From Nitrospirota bacterium (lineage in GTDB: Bacteria; Nitrospirota; Thermodesulfovibrionia; Thermodesulfovibrionales; JdFR-85), in assembly GCA_015485235.1 (NCBI GenBank), contig WFTX01000215.1:1-8328 (forward strand): a DNA stretch of 8,328 bases, in the 5' to 3' direction. Every line of letters begins with the position of its first letter. Position 1 is the first letter of the stretch. A model generated the notes under the pieces. It did no database searches and had not been told where the DNA came from. It saw only the letters and a program-made list of their open reading frames with translations. Below, piece after piece: positions 1 to 6,323 of the stretch. A program made the translations under genes and the position numbers.

Positions 1-80
1 CTTCCAAAACCGATGAGATATTATAAGATTGAGGGTAGAACGAGACATATCAGCAGGTGAGGTTCTGGTTCAGATAATGT

Positions 81-97
81 TACCTTGCGCAAAGGTA
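81..97. repeat. Short inverted repeat upstream of recG
   Basis: TACCTT at 81-86 and AAGGTA at 92-97 are exact reverse complements separated by GCGCA. No T-run follows, so a terminator is unlikely. It could be a small operator, or chance: six-base dyads are common. Confidence 0.3.
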
Positions 98-138
98 TCG
101 CTGGAAGGGTTTTCGGTCATAACCCCCTGCCATTTCTA

Positions 139-158
139 TACAGTTTTATACAACTGTA
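139..158. promoter_or_regulatory. Operator-like dyad upstream of recG
   Basis: TACAGTT (139-145) and AACTGTA (152-158) are perfect seven-base inverted arms around a six-base spacer, about 30 bases before the recG start. A direct repeat, TATACA at 137-142 and 147-152, is spaced ten bases apart, about one helical turn, and overlaps the dyad. Size and position fit a binding site for a dimeric repressor or a -10 region with an operator over it, but no -35 box of quality lies 17 bases upstream of either TATACA. The function is inferred. Confidence 0.35.
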
Positions 159-176
159 AGGTGAAAACAAGGTAAT

Positions 177-182
177 GGGGGG
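177..182 (+). promoter_or_regulatory. Ribosome binding site of recG
   Basis: A run of six G residues followed by AT lies eight bases before the ATG at 191 and five bases before the in-frame TTG at 188. The spacing favours the ATG, so 191 was chosen as the start. The two choices differ by a single residue. Confidence 0.5.
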
Positions 183-190
183 ATAGGTTG

Positions 191-2281
191 ATGCCCCCTG
201 ATCTGTATGATAAGCCTGTCCAGTATGTAAAGGGAATCGGTCCCAAAAGGGCAAGGCTTCTTGCCCGCCTCGGAATCAAGACCATCCTTGATGCCCTGTA
301 CTACCTCCCCTCCCGTTATGAAGACCGCCGGAACATAAAAAGTATTGCCGACCTCTCCCCAGAGACCTTCCAGACCGTGGAAGGGCGGGTTGTGGCCAAG
401 GAGGTCCAGAATACAAGGAGGGGACTGAAGATTTTTGAACTCCTCCTCAATGACGGGACGGGGCTCATAAAGGGAAAGTGGTTCAACCAGCCCTATCTTG
501 ACCGTGTATTCAAGGTAGGAGAGAGGGTGCTGCTTTCTGGAACGGTCAGGAGGGACTACAGGTGGGGGGTGGGGTGGGAGATACTTAACCCTGATTACGA
601 GACATTTCCGGAAGAGAATGGGAAGGAGAATATCCATACTTCAAGGATTGTCCCTGTTTACAGGGTTACTGAAGGACTCGGGCAGAGGGCGATGAGGGCC
701 ATGATGTTCTCCATTATCAGTTCTGTGAGCGGGAGGCTTGCCGAGTATATGCCGGAGGAGGTTTTGAGAAGAACCGGCCTTCCAGGACTGGAGGAGTCAT
801 TCCTTTACGTTCATTTCCCCGGAGAAGATGCAGACCTGGAGTCACTTCAGAGGATGGACAGCCCCTATCACCGGAGAATCGTTTTTGATGAACTCATCTG
901 CCTTGAGACCGGTCTTGCCGTGCTCAAGAGAGGTCGTGCCGGGCTCAGGGGCATCGCCTTCGATGGTGAGGGCGGTCTTGTGAGGAAAGTCCAGGAAAGG
1001 CTTCCCTTTGAGCTTACAGGTGCCCAGAAGAGGGTCCTCAGGGAGATCCTCAATGACATGGCAGCACCAAGGCCGATGAACAGGCTTATCCAGGGCGATG
1101 TCGGATCAGGAAAGACGGTTGTGGCCCTTCTGGTGATGCTTAATGCCGTCCAGTCTGGTTATCAGGCAGCCATAATGGCCCCGACAGAGATACTGGCGGA
1201 GCAGCATTACCGGAACATGACGGAACTTCTGAAAGGGGTTGATGTAAGGGTCGCCCTTCTTACAGGAAGCCTGAAGGACCGTCCCACTGAAGGGATAAAG
1301 AACGGAGATGTTCATATAGTGGTTGGCACCCATGCCCTTATCCAGGAAGAGGTTGAATTCAGAAATCTCGGTCTTGTCGTTATAGATGAACAGCACCGTT
1401 TCGGCGTACTCCAGAGGGCATCTCTCAGAAAAAAGGGGCTGAACCCCGACGTCCTCGTGATGACGGCCACCCCAATACCCAGGACATTGGCACTTACGCT
1501 CTATGGAGATCTTGACACCTCTGTGATTGATGAACTCCCGCCAGGGAGAAAACCGGTGAAGACGCGGCTCTTCTTTGAAAAGGAGAAGTCCCGGCTCTAC
1601 GATTTCATCAGGGATGAGGTCAGGAAGGGCAGGCAGGCCTATATAGTCTATCCTGCCATAGAGGAATCGGAAAAGCTGAATCTCCGTTCAGCCATCCCGG
1701 CAAGGGATGCCCTGGAGAGGATCTTCCCGAAGTTCAGGATCGGTCTTCTTCATGGAAGAATGAAACCGGGGGAGAGGGAAGAGGTGATGAATGCCTTCAA
1801 GGCAGGGGAGGTTGACATACTGGTGAGCACCACCGTTGTGGAGGTGGGTGTGGATGTTCCCAATGCCACTGTGATGCTTGTAGTCCATGCCGAGAGGTTC
1901 GGGCTTTCCCAGCTGCACCAGTTGAGGGGAAGGGTGGGGAGAGGGGCTGAGCAGTCCTGGTGTCTTCTCCTTGCCTATGGCAGACTCTCTGATGAAGCCC
2001 TCCAGAGGCTAAGGGTAATGGTAAAATACACCGACGGCTTCAGGATAGCAGAGGAGGATTTCCGGTTGAGAGGCCCAGGTGAACTCTTTGGTACGAGGCA
2101 GTCGGGATTGCCTGACCTGAGGGTGGCGGACCTGACAAGGGCAGGTGATCTGCTTATTCAGGCAAGACAGGAGGCATTCAGGCTTGTTGAAAGGGATCCC
2201 CTCCTTGAGAGGAGCCCCGGATTGAGGGGACAGGTGGAGAGGTTCTGGCGGGAAAAGATGGAGATTTTCCGGACGAGCTGA
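191..2281 (+). CDS. recG: ATP-dependent DNA helicase RecG
   Basis: RecG is a superfamily 2 double-strand DNA translocase that regresses stalled replication forks and processes branched recombination intermediates in the cytoplasm. The 696 residues match the normal family length. Counting from the TTG at 188 (subtract one for the ATG at 191), the N-terminus carries the YVKGIGPKRA helix-hairpin-helix-like stretch near 13-22 and the LPSRYEDR motif near 40-47. The wedge/OB-fold region follows. Walker A is GDVGSGKT (303-310) and the Walker B box is DEQH (400-403), the RecG form of the motif. TATPIPRT (426-433) is motif III, and QLHQLRGRVGRG (575-586) is motif VI with its arginine finger. The segment TDGF to TRQSG (615-640) is the translocation (TRG) motif. 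All key residues are present and no frameshift is seen. It is followed after 98 bases by a small coiled-coil gene. Confidence 0.97.
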   Translation: MPPDLYDKPVQYVKGIGPKRARLLARLGIKTILDALYYLPSRYEDRRNIKSIADLSPETFQTVEGRVVAKEVQNTRRGLKIFELLLNDGTGLIKGKWFNQPYLDRVFKVGERVLLSGTVRRDYRWGVGWEILNPDYETFPEENGKENIHTSRIVPVYRVTEGLGQRAMRAMMFSIISSVSGRLAEYMPEEVLRRTGLPGLEESFLYVHFPGEDADLESLQRMDSPYHRRIVFDELICLETGLAVLKRGRAGLRGIAFDGEGGLVRKVQERLPFELTGAQKRVLREILNDMAAPRPMNRLIQGDVGSGKTVVALLVMLNAVQSGYQAAIMAPTEILAEQHYRNMTELLKGVDVRVALLTGSLKDRPTEGIKNGDVHIVVGTHALIQEEVEFRNLGLVVIDEQHRFGVLQRASLRKKGLNPDVLVMTATPIPRTLALTLYGDLDTSVIDELPPGRKPVKTRLFFEKEKSRLYDFIRDEVRKGRQAYIVYPAIEESEKLNLRSAIPARDALERIFPKFRIGLLHGRMKPGEREEVMNAFKAGEVDILVSTTVVEVGVDVPNATVMLVVHAERFGLSQLHQLRGRVGRGAEQSWCLLLAYGRLSDEALQRLRVMVKYTDGFRIAEEDFRLRGPGELFGTRQSGLPDLRVADLTRAGDLLIQARQEAFRLVERDPLLERSPGLRGQVERFWREKMEIFRTS

Positions 2282-2287
2282 AGCAGC

Positions 2288-2383
2288 ATGGTGAGCGGAC
2301 ATAGAGGTCTTTCTGGTCAGGGCGGGGATGAAGAGTGGTTTGACTGGCTGAATAATGCTCAAGACAAGGAGGTTTTGATATGA
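2288..2383 (+). CDS. Possible 31-residue ORF filling the recG downstream gap
   Basis: An ATG at 2288, in the same frame as recG and just two codons after its stop, opens 31 codons with no recognisable domain (contains DEEWFDWLNNAQDKEVLI). It ends in a TGA that overlaps the ATG of the next gene as ATGA (2380-2383), an arrangement typical of translational coupling. No Shine-Dalgarno sequence precedes the ATG, so it would need reinitiation after recG or readthrough of the recG stop. The codons look reasonable, but the frame is short and may be chance or a decayed recG tail. Confidence 0.22.
   Translation: MVSGHRGLSGQGGDEEWFDWLNNAQDKEVLI
2366..2372 (+). promoter_or_regulatory. Strong ribosome binding site of the coiled-coil gene
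   Basis: AAGGAGG lies seven bases before the ATG at 2380, an essentially ideal Shine-Dalgarno sequence. It fixes this start and argues strongly that the small downstream ORF is a real gene. Confidence 0.85.
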
Positions 2384-2709
2384 ATATAGTTCAGGCAAGG
2401 GACTGGTTCAGTCAGGGAGTCTTCAGGATACTATCTTTATTCAGGCTTATAGGGAGGCGTTTCAATATCGAGATCGCCTTGATCAGGCTCCTTTTCCTGG
2501 TGGATGAGAAAAAGAAGGAGAGGGACAGGATCTACAGGAAGATTGGTAAGAGGCTATCCGAGCTTGCCGGATCCCCTGAGCATGATATCCTTTCGGACAG
2601 GGAGGTCAAGGAGGGCCTTGAGGAACTCAGGAAGCTGGATGCCGAGATCTCCTTGCTGAAGGAAAAGGCTGAGGCGCTGAACACCCTTGATGAAGAGGAA
2701 GATAAATGA
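2380..2709 (+). CDS. Hypothetical coiled-coil protein between recG and prepilin peptidase
   Basis: A 109-residue protein of a family I do not recognise. Residues 1-45 are moderately hydrophobic and basic (FRILSLFRLIGRRF, then IEIALIRLLFLVDEK). They could form an amphipathic or membrane-associated helix, but not a clear membrane span. From about residue 43 to the end the chain is very rich in K, E, R and L with heptad-like spacing, predicting a two-part helical coiled coil broken near SPEHDIL. No cysteine or catalytic motif is seen. An excellent AAGGAGG site precedes it. Its TGA overlaps the ATG of the prepilin peptidase by four bases, so the two are probably translated together. A role linked to pilus or secretion assembly, or to RecG, would be inference from position only. 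Confidence 0.8.
   Translation: MNIVQARDWFSQGVFRILSLFRLIGRRFNIEIALIRLLFLVDEKKKERDRIYRKIGKRLSELAGSPEHDILSDREVKEGLEELRKLDAEISLLKEKAEALNTLDEEEDK
2694..2700 (+). promoter_or_regulatory. Ribosome binding site of the prepilin peptidase gene
   Basis: AGAGGAA, five bases before the ATG at 2706, lies inside the last codons of the coiled-coil gene. It supports the start that gives the ATGA overlap. Confidence 0.6.
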
Positions 2710-3470
2710 TATATATAGCGGTGTTCCTCTTCGGGCTCGTCGTCGGTTCTTTCCTGAACGTCTGTATTTACCGGCTGCCGAGGGAGATCTCCATAGTCCG
2801 GCCTTCATCGGCATGTCCTGTCTGTAAAGAGCCCATCCGGCCCTGGGACAATATCCCTATCCTGAGTTACCTGATCCTTGGTGGAAAATGCAGGCACTGC
2901 CGGACCAGGATACCTCTCCGGTATCCCCTTGTGGAGTTTCTGAACGGACTTGCCTGGCTTGCTGTTCTGTGGAGGTATGGTTTGACTCCAGGTTCTCTCC
3001 TGCTCATGGTCTTCTTTTCCGCCTTCATAGTTATTACATTCATAGATCTTGACTTCCAGATAATCCCTGACCTGATAACCCTCCCGGGAGCGGTGATCGC
3101 ACTTCTTGGAGGGATACTGCTGCTTGATGACCCCTTCAACAGGGGCCTTTCCCTTGGCTGGCAGGACTCCCTAATCGGAGCGGCTCTTGGTTTTGGTCTT
3201 TTCTATCTGATAGCCCTCTTGAGCAGGGGAGGAATGGGGGGCGGGGACATAAAGATGATGGCAATGGTGGGAGCGCTGACCGGCTGGAAGGGGGTCCTTC
3301 TGACCACATTCATTGGAAGCCTTACCGGATCGATAATCGGCATATTCCTTGTTATCTTCAGGGGGAAGGGGAGAAAGAGCAAGGTACCCTTCGGGCCCTT
3401 TCTTGCCCTTGGAACTGTGGTGACCATACTTTTCGGCCAGGAGATACTAAGGCTTTATCTCGGGGGATAG
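2706..3470 (+). CDS. pilD: Type IV prepilin leader peptidase / N-methyltransferase (PilD/GspO family)
   Basis: This integral inner-membrane aspartic protease cuts the short leader from type IV pilins and type II secretion pseudopilins and, in the full-length form, N-methylates the new first residue. At 254 residues it has both parts. The N-terminal GSFLNVCIYRLP (14-25) is the family signature. A zinc-type tetracysteine site follows (C37-x2-C40 and C62-x2-C65), as in bifunctional enzymes. FIDLDFQIIPD (112-122) and GGGDIK (178-183) supply the conserved acidic residues, D114/D116 and D181, where the two catalytic aspartates are expected. About seven to eight hydrophobic spans are visible. No pilin, pilB or pilC gene is nearby, so substrates must be encoded elsewhere. 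The name pilD is by family; gspO, comC or pulO would be equivalent. Confidence 0.95.
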   Translation: MIYIAVFLFGLVVGSFLNVCIYRLPREISIVRPSSACPVCKEPIRPWDNIPILSYLILGGKCRHCRTRIPLRYPLVEFLNGLAWLAVLWRYGLTPGSLLLMVFFSAFIVITFIDLDFQIIPDLITLPGAVIALLGGILLLDDPFNRGLSLGWQDSLIGAALGFGLFYLIALLSRGGMGGGDIKMMAMVGALTGWKGVLLTTFIGSLTGSIIGIFLVIFRGKGRKSKVPFGPFLALGTVVTILFGQEILRLYLGG

Positions 3471-3475
3471 GAATT

Positions 3476-3489
3476 GAACATTATTGTTC
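3476..3489 (+). terminator. Weak hairpin just after the prepilin peptidase stop
   Basis: GAACA and TGTTC form a perfect five-base stem around the loop TTAT, starting six bases after the stop of pilD and followed by TGACTTTCTCT. The stem is short and has little GC, and the T-tract is interrupted, so it is at best a weak intrinsic terminator. Confidence 0.25.
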
Positions 3490-3507
3490 TGACTTTCTCT
3501 GTATGAC

Positions 3508-3540
3508 TGCAGGAATGATCCTTACAACAGGCATCCTGCA
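3508..3540. terminator. Hairpin in the convergent gap, possible bidirectional terminator
   Basis: TGCAGGA (3508-3514) and TCCTGCA (3534-3540) are perfect inverted arms. With one bulged A the stem gains two more pairs, leaving a loop of about 14 bases. The hairpin sits between the convergent ends of pilD (stop at 3470) and the 68-residue gene (stop at 3545), four bases after the latter's stop. Neither side has a run of T, so it is not a canonical intrinsic terminator. It may instead act as a barrier or as an RNA 3' end protector. Confidence 0.3.
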
Positions 3541-3544
3541 TCTC

Positions 3545-3751
3545 TCAGACCTTCAGAAAAAACGGGATCACCACAAAGACGCCCCCCACAATAACAAGCA
3601 CATATACGTTTGATATCAGGTAGGGCAATACAAACAGGGCTATACCGGAAATCAGCGGTACAATTGCCTGCTGTCGTTTCCCATAGGTGAAGAATCCGAG
3701 GCCGACGGCCCCGAAGATTACTCCCCATATAAGCAGTGCCGTGCCTTTCAT
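3545..3751 (-). CDS. Small hydrophobic membrane protein (68 residues), function unknown
   Basis: The protein from the ATG at 3751 is almost entirely hydrophobic. A span at about 5-24 ends in the basic turn YGKRQQ, a second span covers about 30-46, and a third covers about 48-65. It contains a GFFTYGKRQ turn and the segment PYLISNVYVLVIVGG. I recall similar short proteins with this layout annotated loosely as amino acid transport protein, but no function is established from the sequence. A TTG at 3817 would give 90 residues overlapping the end of the marC-family gene. The ATG is preferred because membrane character begins right there, although its ribosome site (CAGG eight bases upstream, AAGGAAAG further back) is weak. 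It follows the marC-family gene by 52 bases and is probably in its transcript. Confidence 0.75.
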   Translation of the reverse strand: MKGTALLIWGVIFGAVGLGFFTYGKRQQAIVPLISGIALFVLPYLISNVYVLVIVGGVFVVIPFFLKV

Positions 3752-3803
3752 ACAGATAACCTGCAGCTTTCCTTTATGAACGAAAGTATGAACCGGTAGC
3801 TGC

Positions 3804-4439
3804 CTATCCCGGTCCAAAGGCCCCCTTTATTCCTTCTATTACCATTTGAGTCCCAAGTACGGCAAGGATCAAACCCATCATTCGGGTGATTACTCCCAAG
3901 GCACTGGTCCCGATATAAACAACAAACTTTTCACCGAAGATGAAAAGCAGGTATGTTAATACACACAAAACAGCAAACATCGTGATAGTTACTACCAGTT
4001 CCATCAGACCGCCACCTGACGAGAAATTCATTGCCGTTGCGATTGTGCCAGGGCCGGCGAGTATTGGCATGGCTAATGGAGACACCGCAACACCAAGCGC
4101 TGATTCACGGGACTTTTTCTTGTCCTTTTCACTTGGATGCTGAAGGCTCGAGTGGTTTCCTTGAAGCATATGAATGCCTACAAGAAAGACTATCAGACCT
4201 CCGGTAATTCTGAAGGCGGGCAGAGTGAGGCCGAACAACTCAAAGATCAGCTTTCCGGCAATTGAAAAAAGTGTAACAATAAGGAATGCAATCAACAATG
4301 ACCGTAGGGCTATGAGAGCAGTGGTTTGTCCATCATCGTCCCTTGTGAGGCTCAGGAAAACAGGGACATTTGCGATGGGGTTCATAATGGCAAAGAATCC
4401 CATAAATACTGTTGCAGCATGAAGTAATGTACTGTTCAT
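3804..4439 (-). CDS. MarC-family (UPF0056) integral membrane protein
   Basis: At 211 residues this is the normal size for the MarC/YchE/YhgN family of six-span inner-membrane proteins. The name comes from the mar locus, but a role in antibiotic resistance was not upheld for E. coli MarC, and transport of amino acids has been proposed for some relatives. The family hallmarks are all visible: MNPIANVPVFLSLT (19-32), AFRITGGLIVFLVGIHML (75-92), the charged cytoplasmic-type loop rich in K/E (about 103-112), SPLAMPILAGPGTIATAM (120-137) and TRMMGLILAVLGTQMVIEGI (185-204). The start at 4439 has AAGGGG about 12 bases upstream. The substrate cannot be told from the sequence. It is followed closely by a 68-residue membrane protein on the same strand. 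Confidence 0.92.
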   Translation of the reverse strand: MNSTLLHAATVFMGFFAIMNPIANVPVFLSLTRDDDGQTTALIALRSLLIAFLIVTLFSIAGKLIFELFGLTLPAFRITGGLIVFLVGIHMLQGNHSSLQHPSEKDKKKSRESALGVAVSPLAMPILAGPGTIATAMNFSSGGGLMELVVTITMFAVLCVLTYLLFIFGEKFVVYIGTSALGVITRMMGLILAVLGTQMVIEGIKGAFGPG

Positions 4440-4530
4440 TCTTTAAGAAACCCCTTTTCGATGAAGGCAGGCACATCTGATGTTGCTTTTGAGCCAGTAT
4501 CATGCAGTCAGGATGAGTCCCGCCTGTTTA

Positions 4531-4559
4531 ATTATACTACAAAGCGGTCTGACTGGAAT
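4531..4559 (-). promoter_or_regulatory. Candidate promoter of the marC-family gene
   Basis: On the minus strand a perfect TATAAT (complement of 4531-4536) lies about 92 bases before the marC-family start. Seventeen bases upstream is ATTCCA (complement of 4554-4559), which matches TTGACA at only three positions. It lies in the 161-base gap after the hydrolase gene. It would give the two membrane-protein genes their own transcript. Confidence 0.35.
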
Positions 4560-4600
4560 GCTTCAGGCCGGTTCAGGTAATATTTTTTTCTTGAAGACAG

Positions 4601-5338
4601 CTATTGTGTAACATCCATTACAGCATCACTCAGTTTTTCCAACAGAAGGGGGCTGGCAGATTGAAAAACACCAAGATGGCCTCCATCAAAGGCGATGAAC
4701 TCCACGTCAAATCCACTCTGCCTCAGATTCCGGACCGTACGATCAGCCTCATTAAATCCTATCACCTGATCCCTCTTCCCATGGAAAGCGATTATCTTTG
4801 CCTTTTCTCTGAGAGATTCAGATTCGTCTGTTGAGAGCCCACTGGGCAATCTGCCTGAAAGGGGGAATATGTATGAAAACTGTTCCCCGTGATAGGCAGC
4901 CATGTAATAGGCAAGAATGCCGCCACTGGAAAAACCAAGGACGATGGGCTTGCCCTCTGTGGGAAATCTTTCCAGCAATACAGGTATTGCATCCGAAAGG
5001 GCATCACCGCATCTTCGCAGCCCTTCTGCGTCCATTGGCCATCCCCGTCCACCCCATCTTCCACCGGGAAAATCCATAATACCCTTCAAGATGACAAAGC
5101 GTGCAGGCTGATCGAATTTATTCAGCAATGTCTCAAAAAACTTCTCAGGAGTGTCTCCCTGGCCGTGAAGTGCTATGATCATCGGGAGTGCATCGGGTGA
5201 ACTGCCGGTTCCGGTAATTCTGACGATATACTCGAACTCCTGCTCTGAGAGAGGTCCCTTGACTGTGGCAGGCTGCTTCCACCAGTAGATTCCTCCAGCA
5301 GTCAGTAAAAACAGTATCAATACTATCAGTTTTTTCAT
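4601..5338 (-). CDS. Membrane-anchored or secreted alpha/beta-hydrolase (esterase/phospholipase-like)
   Basis: A 245-residue serine hydrolase of the alpha/beta fold, in the carboxylesterase/phospholipase style, with no substrate that can be named. The N-terminus MKKLIVLILFLLTAGGIYWW is a signal peptide or uncleaved anchor; no lipobox cysteine is seen, so it probably acts on the periplasmic side. HGQGD (58-62) matches the oxyanion strand. GFSSG (135-139) is the nucleophile elbow with S137. HGKRD (186-190) supplies acid D190, and GGH (219-221) supplies H221, giving a complete catalytic triad in the expected order and spacing. GGRWGGRGWP (92-101) resembles the loop seen in small phospholipase/carboxylesterases. 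It begins 34 bases after the iron-sulfur gene on the same strand, so they are probably co-transcribed. The ribosome site is weak (GGAATA about 9-14 bases before the ATG). Confidence 0.88.
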   Translation of the reverse strand: MKKLIVLILFLLTAGGIYWWKQPATVKGPLSEQEFEYIVRITGTGSSPDALPMIIALHGQGDTPEKFFETLLNKFDQPARFVILKGIMDFPGGRWGGRGWPMDAEGLRRCGDALSDAIPVLLERFPTEGKPIVLGFSSGGILAYYMAAYHGEQFSYIFPLSGRLPSGLSTDESESLREKAKIIAFHGKRDQVIGFNEADRTVRNLRQSGFDVEFIAFDGGHLGVFQSASPLLLEKLSDAVMDVTQ

Positions 5339-5372
5339 TGTTGTTATATTCCATAATCAAAAGCTGTCTTGT

Positions 5373-6317
5373 CTAATGAGTGGCTGACTCTGCATCTGCC
5401 AGCAAACGCACATCCATTGGATCGCCCTTCCTCTCATCACGAACCAGTGAGATTGCCTCACTGGCGCACTGCCCTGTGCAGACCCCACATCCCATACACG
5501 CATCCCAGTTAACTATGGCCGTCTCTTCCACCTCTACCGCTCCAAAGGGACAGATGTTCTCACAGGTCCCGCAGGCTGCACAGAGGTCATTGTTCACTTG
5601 TGCAACATACCCAGAAGAGGCCATCAGAGGGATACCGTACCTGGTCATCGCCTCTATACCGCCACAGCAGCACTTGCAGCAGTTGCAGATCACATAGAAA
5701 CGATCCAGACAGGCATCCTTGAACCAGGCCGAATGCACATGTCCCCGCCCGTGCTCTGCCTCCAGCAGCGCCAGTGCCTCGTTCTGGGTAAGGCGGCGGC
5801 TGCTCCTGGGGTTGTGCTCAAGGACGAAGTCAACGAAAGGCTGTCCTATGATCATGCAGACCTGGGTCGGCTCACAATGACCGGGACGAGCATGCCGGCA
5901 ACTGCATTCGTAGACAGCCACATCAGGGGGTCCCTTCAGCAGAATCTCCCGGGCAACCGGATAGGGTATGATCTGCTCCAGATCACGGAGGGGTATCTTC
6001 TTGTTGAGTGTGATTATGGATTTGGCATGCTCCAGGGTGAGCACCTTGCCATGGTAATGGTCTGCCCAGCGTTGCCGTCCCCGCTCGTCTAACTTTGGAT
6101 AGATACGGTTAATCAGCATGCTGATGTACTGGTTGGTCCACCGTCCATAAAAATAGGCATGCAGGGCCTTTCCGTTCAGAAGCCGCCGCAAGCCTCCTTC
6201 CCGTAAGAAACGCATCGTCGAAGGCTGTATCAGCCGCCATCGTTCTCCAAAAAGCCACAGAGCAAGGATTGCAGTCAAGGGTATCCCGATAACGACAAAC
6301 ACGATAGTTCCTTCCAT
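5373..6317 (-). CDS. Membrane-anchored cysteine-rich iron-sulfur protein with C-terminal 2[4Fe-4S] ferredoxin domain
   Basis: Counting from the ATG at 6317 the protein has 314 residues and 19 cysteines. A single hydrophobic span (about 4-24) anchors the N-terminus. The C-terminus is a bacterial-type ferredoxin module: C246-x2-C249-x2-C252-x3-C256-P and C274-x2-C277-x2-C280-x3-C284, enough for two [4Fe-4S] clusters. A separate cysteine-rich region precedes it: C138, C140, C148 and C154 (ECSCRHARPGHC then QVC), C203, and the packed CNCCKCCCGG (211-220). These could bind one or more further clusters; their type is unknown. I recall similar CxCR plus CNCCxCCC proteins in anaerobes annotated only as 4Fe-4S proteins. 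Electron transfer or redox sensing at the membrane is inference. An upstream GTG/ATG extension (to 6368) is possible, but the AGGAGGG site decides for 6317. Confidence 0.9.
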   Translation of the reverse strand: MEGTIVFVVIGIPLTAILALWLFGERWRLIQPSTMRFLREGGLRRLLNGKALHAYFYGRWTNQYISMLINRIYPKLDERGRQRWADHYHGKVLTLEHAKSIITLNKKIPLRDLEQIIPYPVAREILLKGPPDVAVYECSCRHARPGHCEPTQVCMIIGQPFVDFVLEHNPRSSRRLTQNEALALLEAEHGRGHVHSAWFKDACLDRFYVICNCCKCCCGGIEAMTRYGIPLMASSGYVAQVNNDLCAACGTCENICPFGAVEVEETAIVNWDACMGCGVCTGQCASEAISLVRDERKGDPMDVRLLADAESATH

Positions 6318-6323
6318 AGGAAT

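Larger units (their letters stand above)
1..190. other. Leader region upstream of recG; no supported gene
   Basis: No convincing gene is visible here. The plus frame beginning at base 1 is open for 19 codons and closes with TGA at 58-60 (reads LPKPMRYYKIEGRTRHISR), so it could be the tail of an upstream gene, but this is too short to judge. On the minus strand an ATG at 48-46 opens a frame that runs off the left edge without a ribosome binding site. The rest holds two small inverted repeats (81-97 and 139-158, listed separately) and the G-rich ribosome binding site of recG. A promoter for recG probably lies here, but no good -35/-10 pair stands out. Confidence 0.5.

Noticed and set aside
1..48. 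Minus-strand ATG at 48 opening a frame that runs off the left edge
   Set aside because: Only 16 codons are visible and there is no Shine-Dalgarno sequence. It cannot be told from chance.
146..637. 163-residue minus-strand open frame over the recG start
   Set aside because: It is antisense to RecG, whose motifs are complete. Its proline-rich composition is typical of a shadow frame.
3752..3817. N-terminal extension of the 68-residue membrane protein to a TTG at 3817
   Set aside because: It would use a rarer start codon and add a hydrophilic 22-residue stretch overlapping the marC-family stop. The ATG at 3751 begins right at the membrane segment.
4561..4600. Apparent terminator after the hydrolase gene (T-run at 4583-4589)
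   Set aside because: The T-run reads on the plus strand while the gene ends on the minus strand. The flanking TTCAGG copies are direct, not inverted, so no hairpin forms.
5598..6092. 164-residue plus-strand open frame opposite the Fe-S gene
   Set aside because: It lies wholly antisense to a gene with clear cysteine motifs, has no plausible ribosome site and resembles no protein family.
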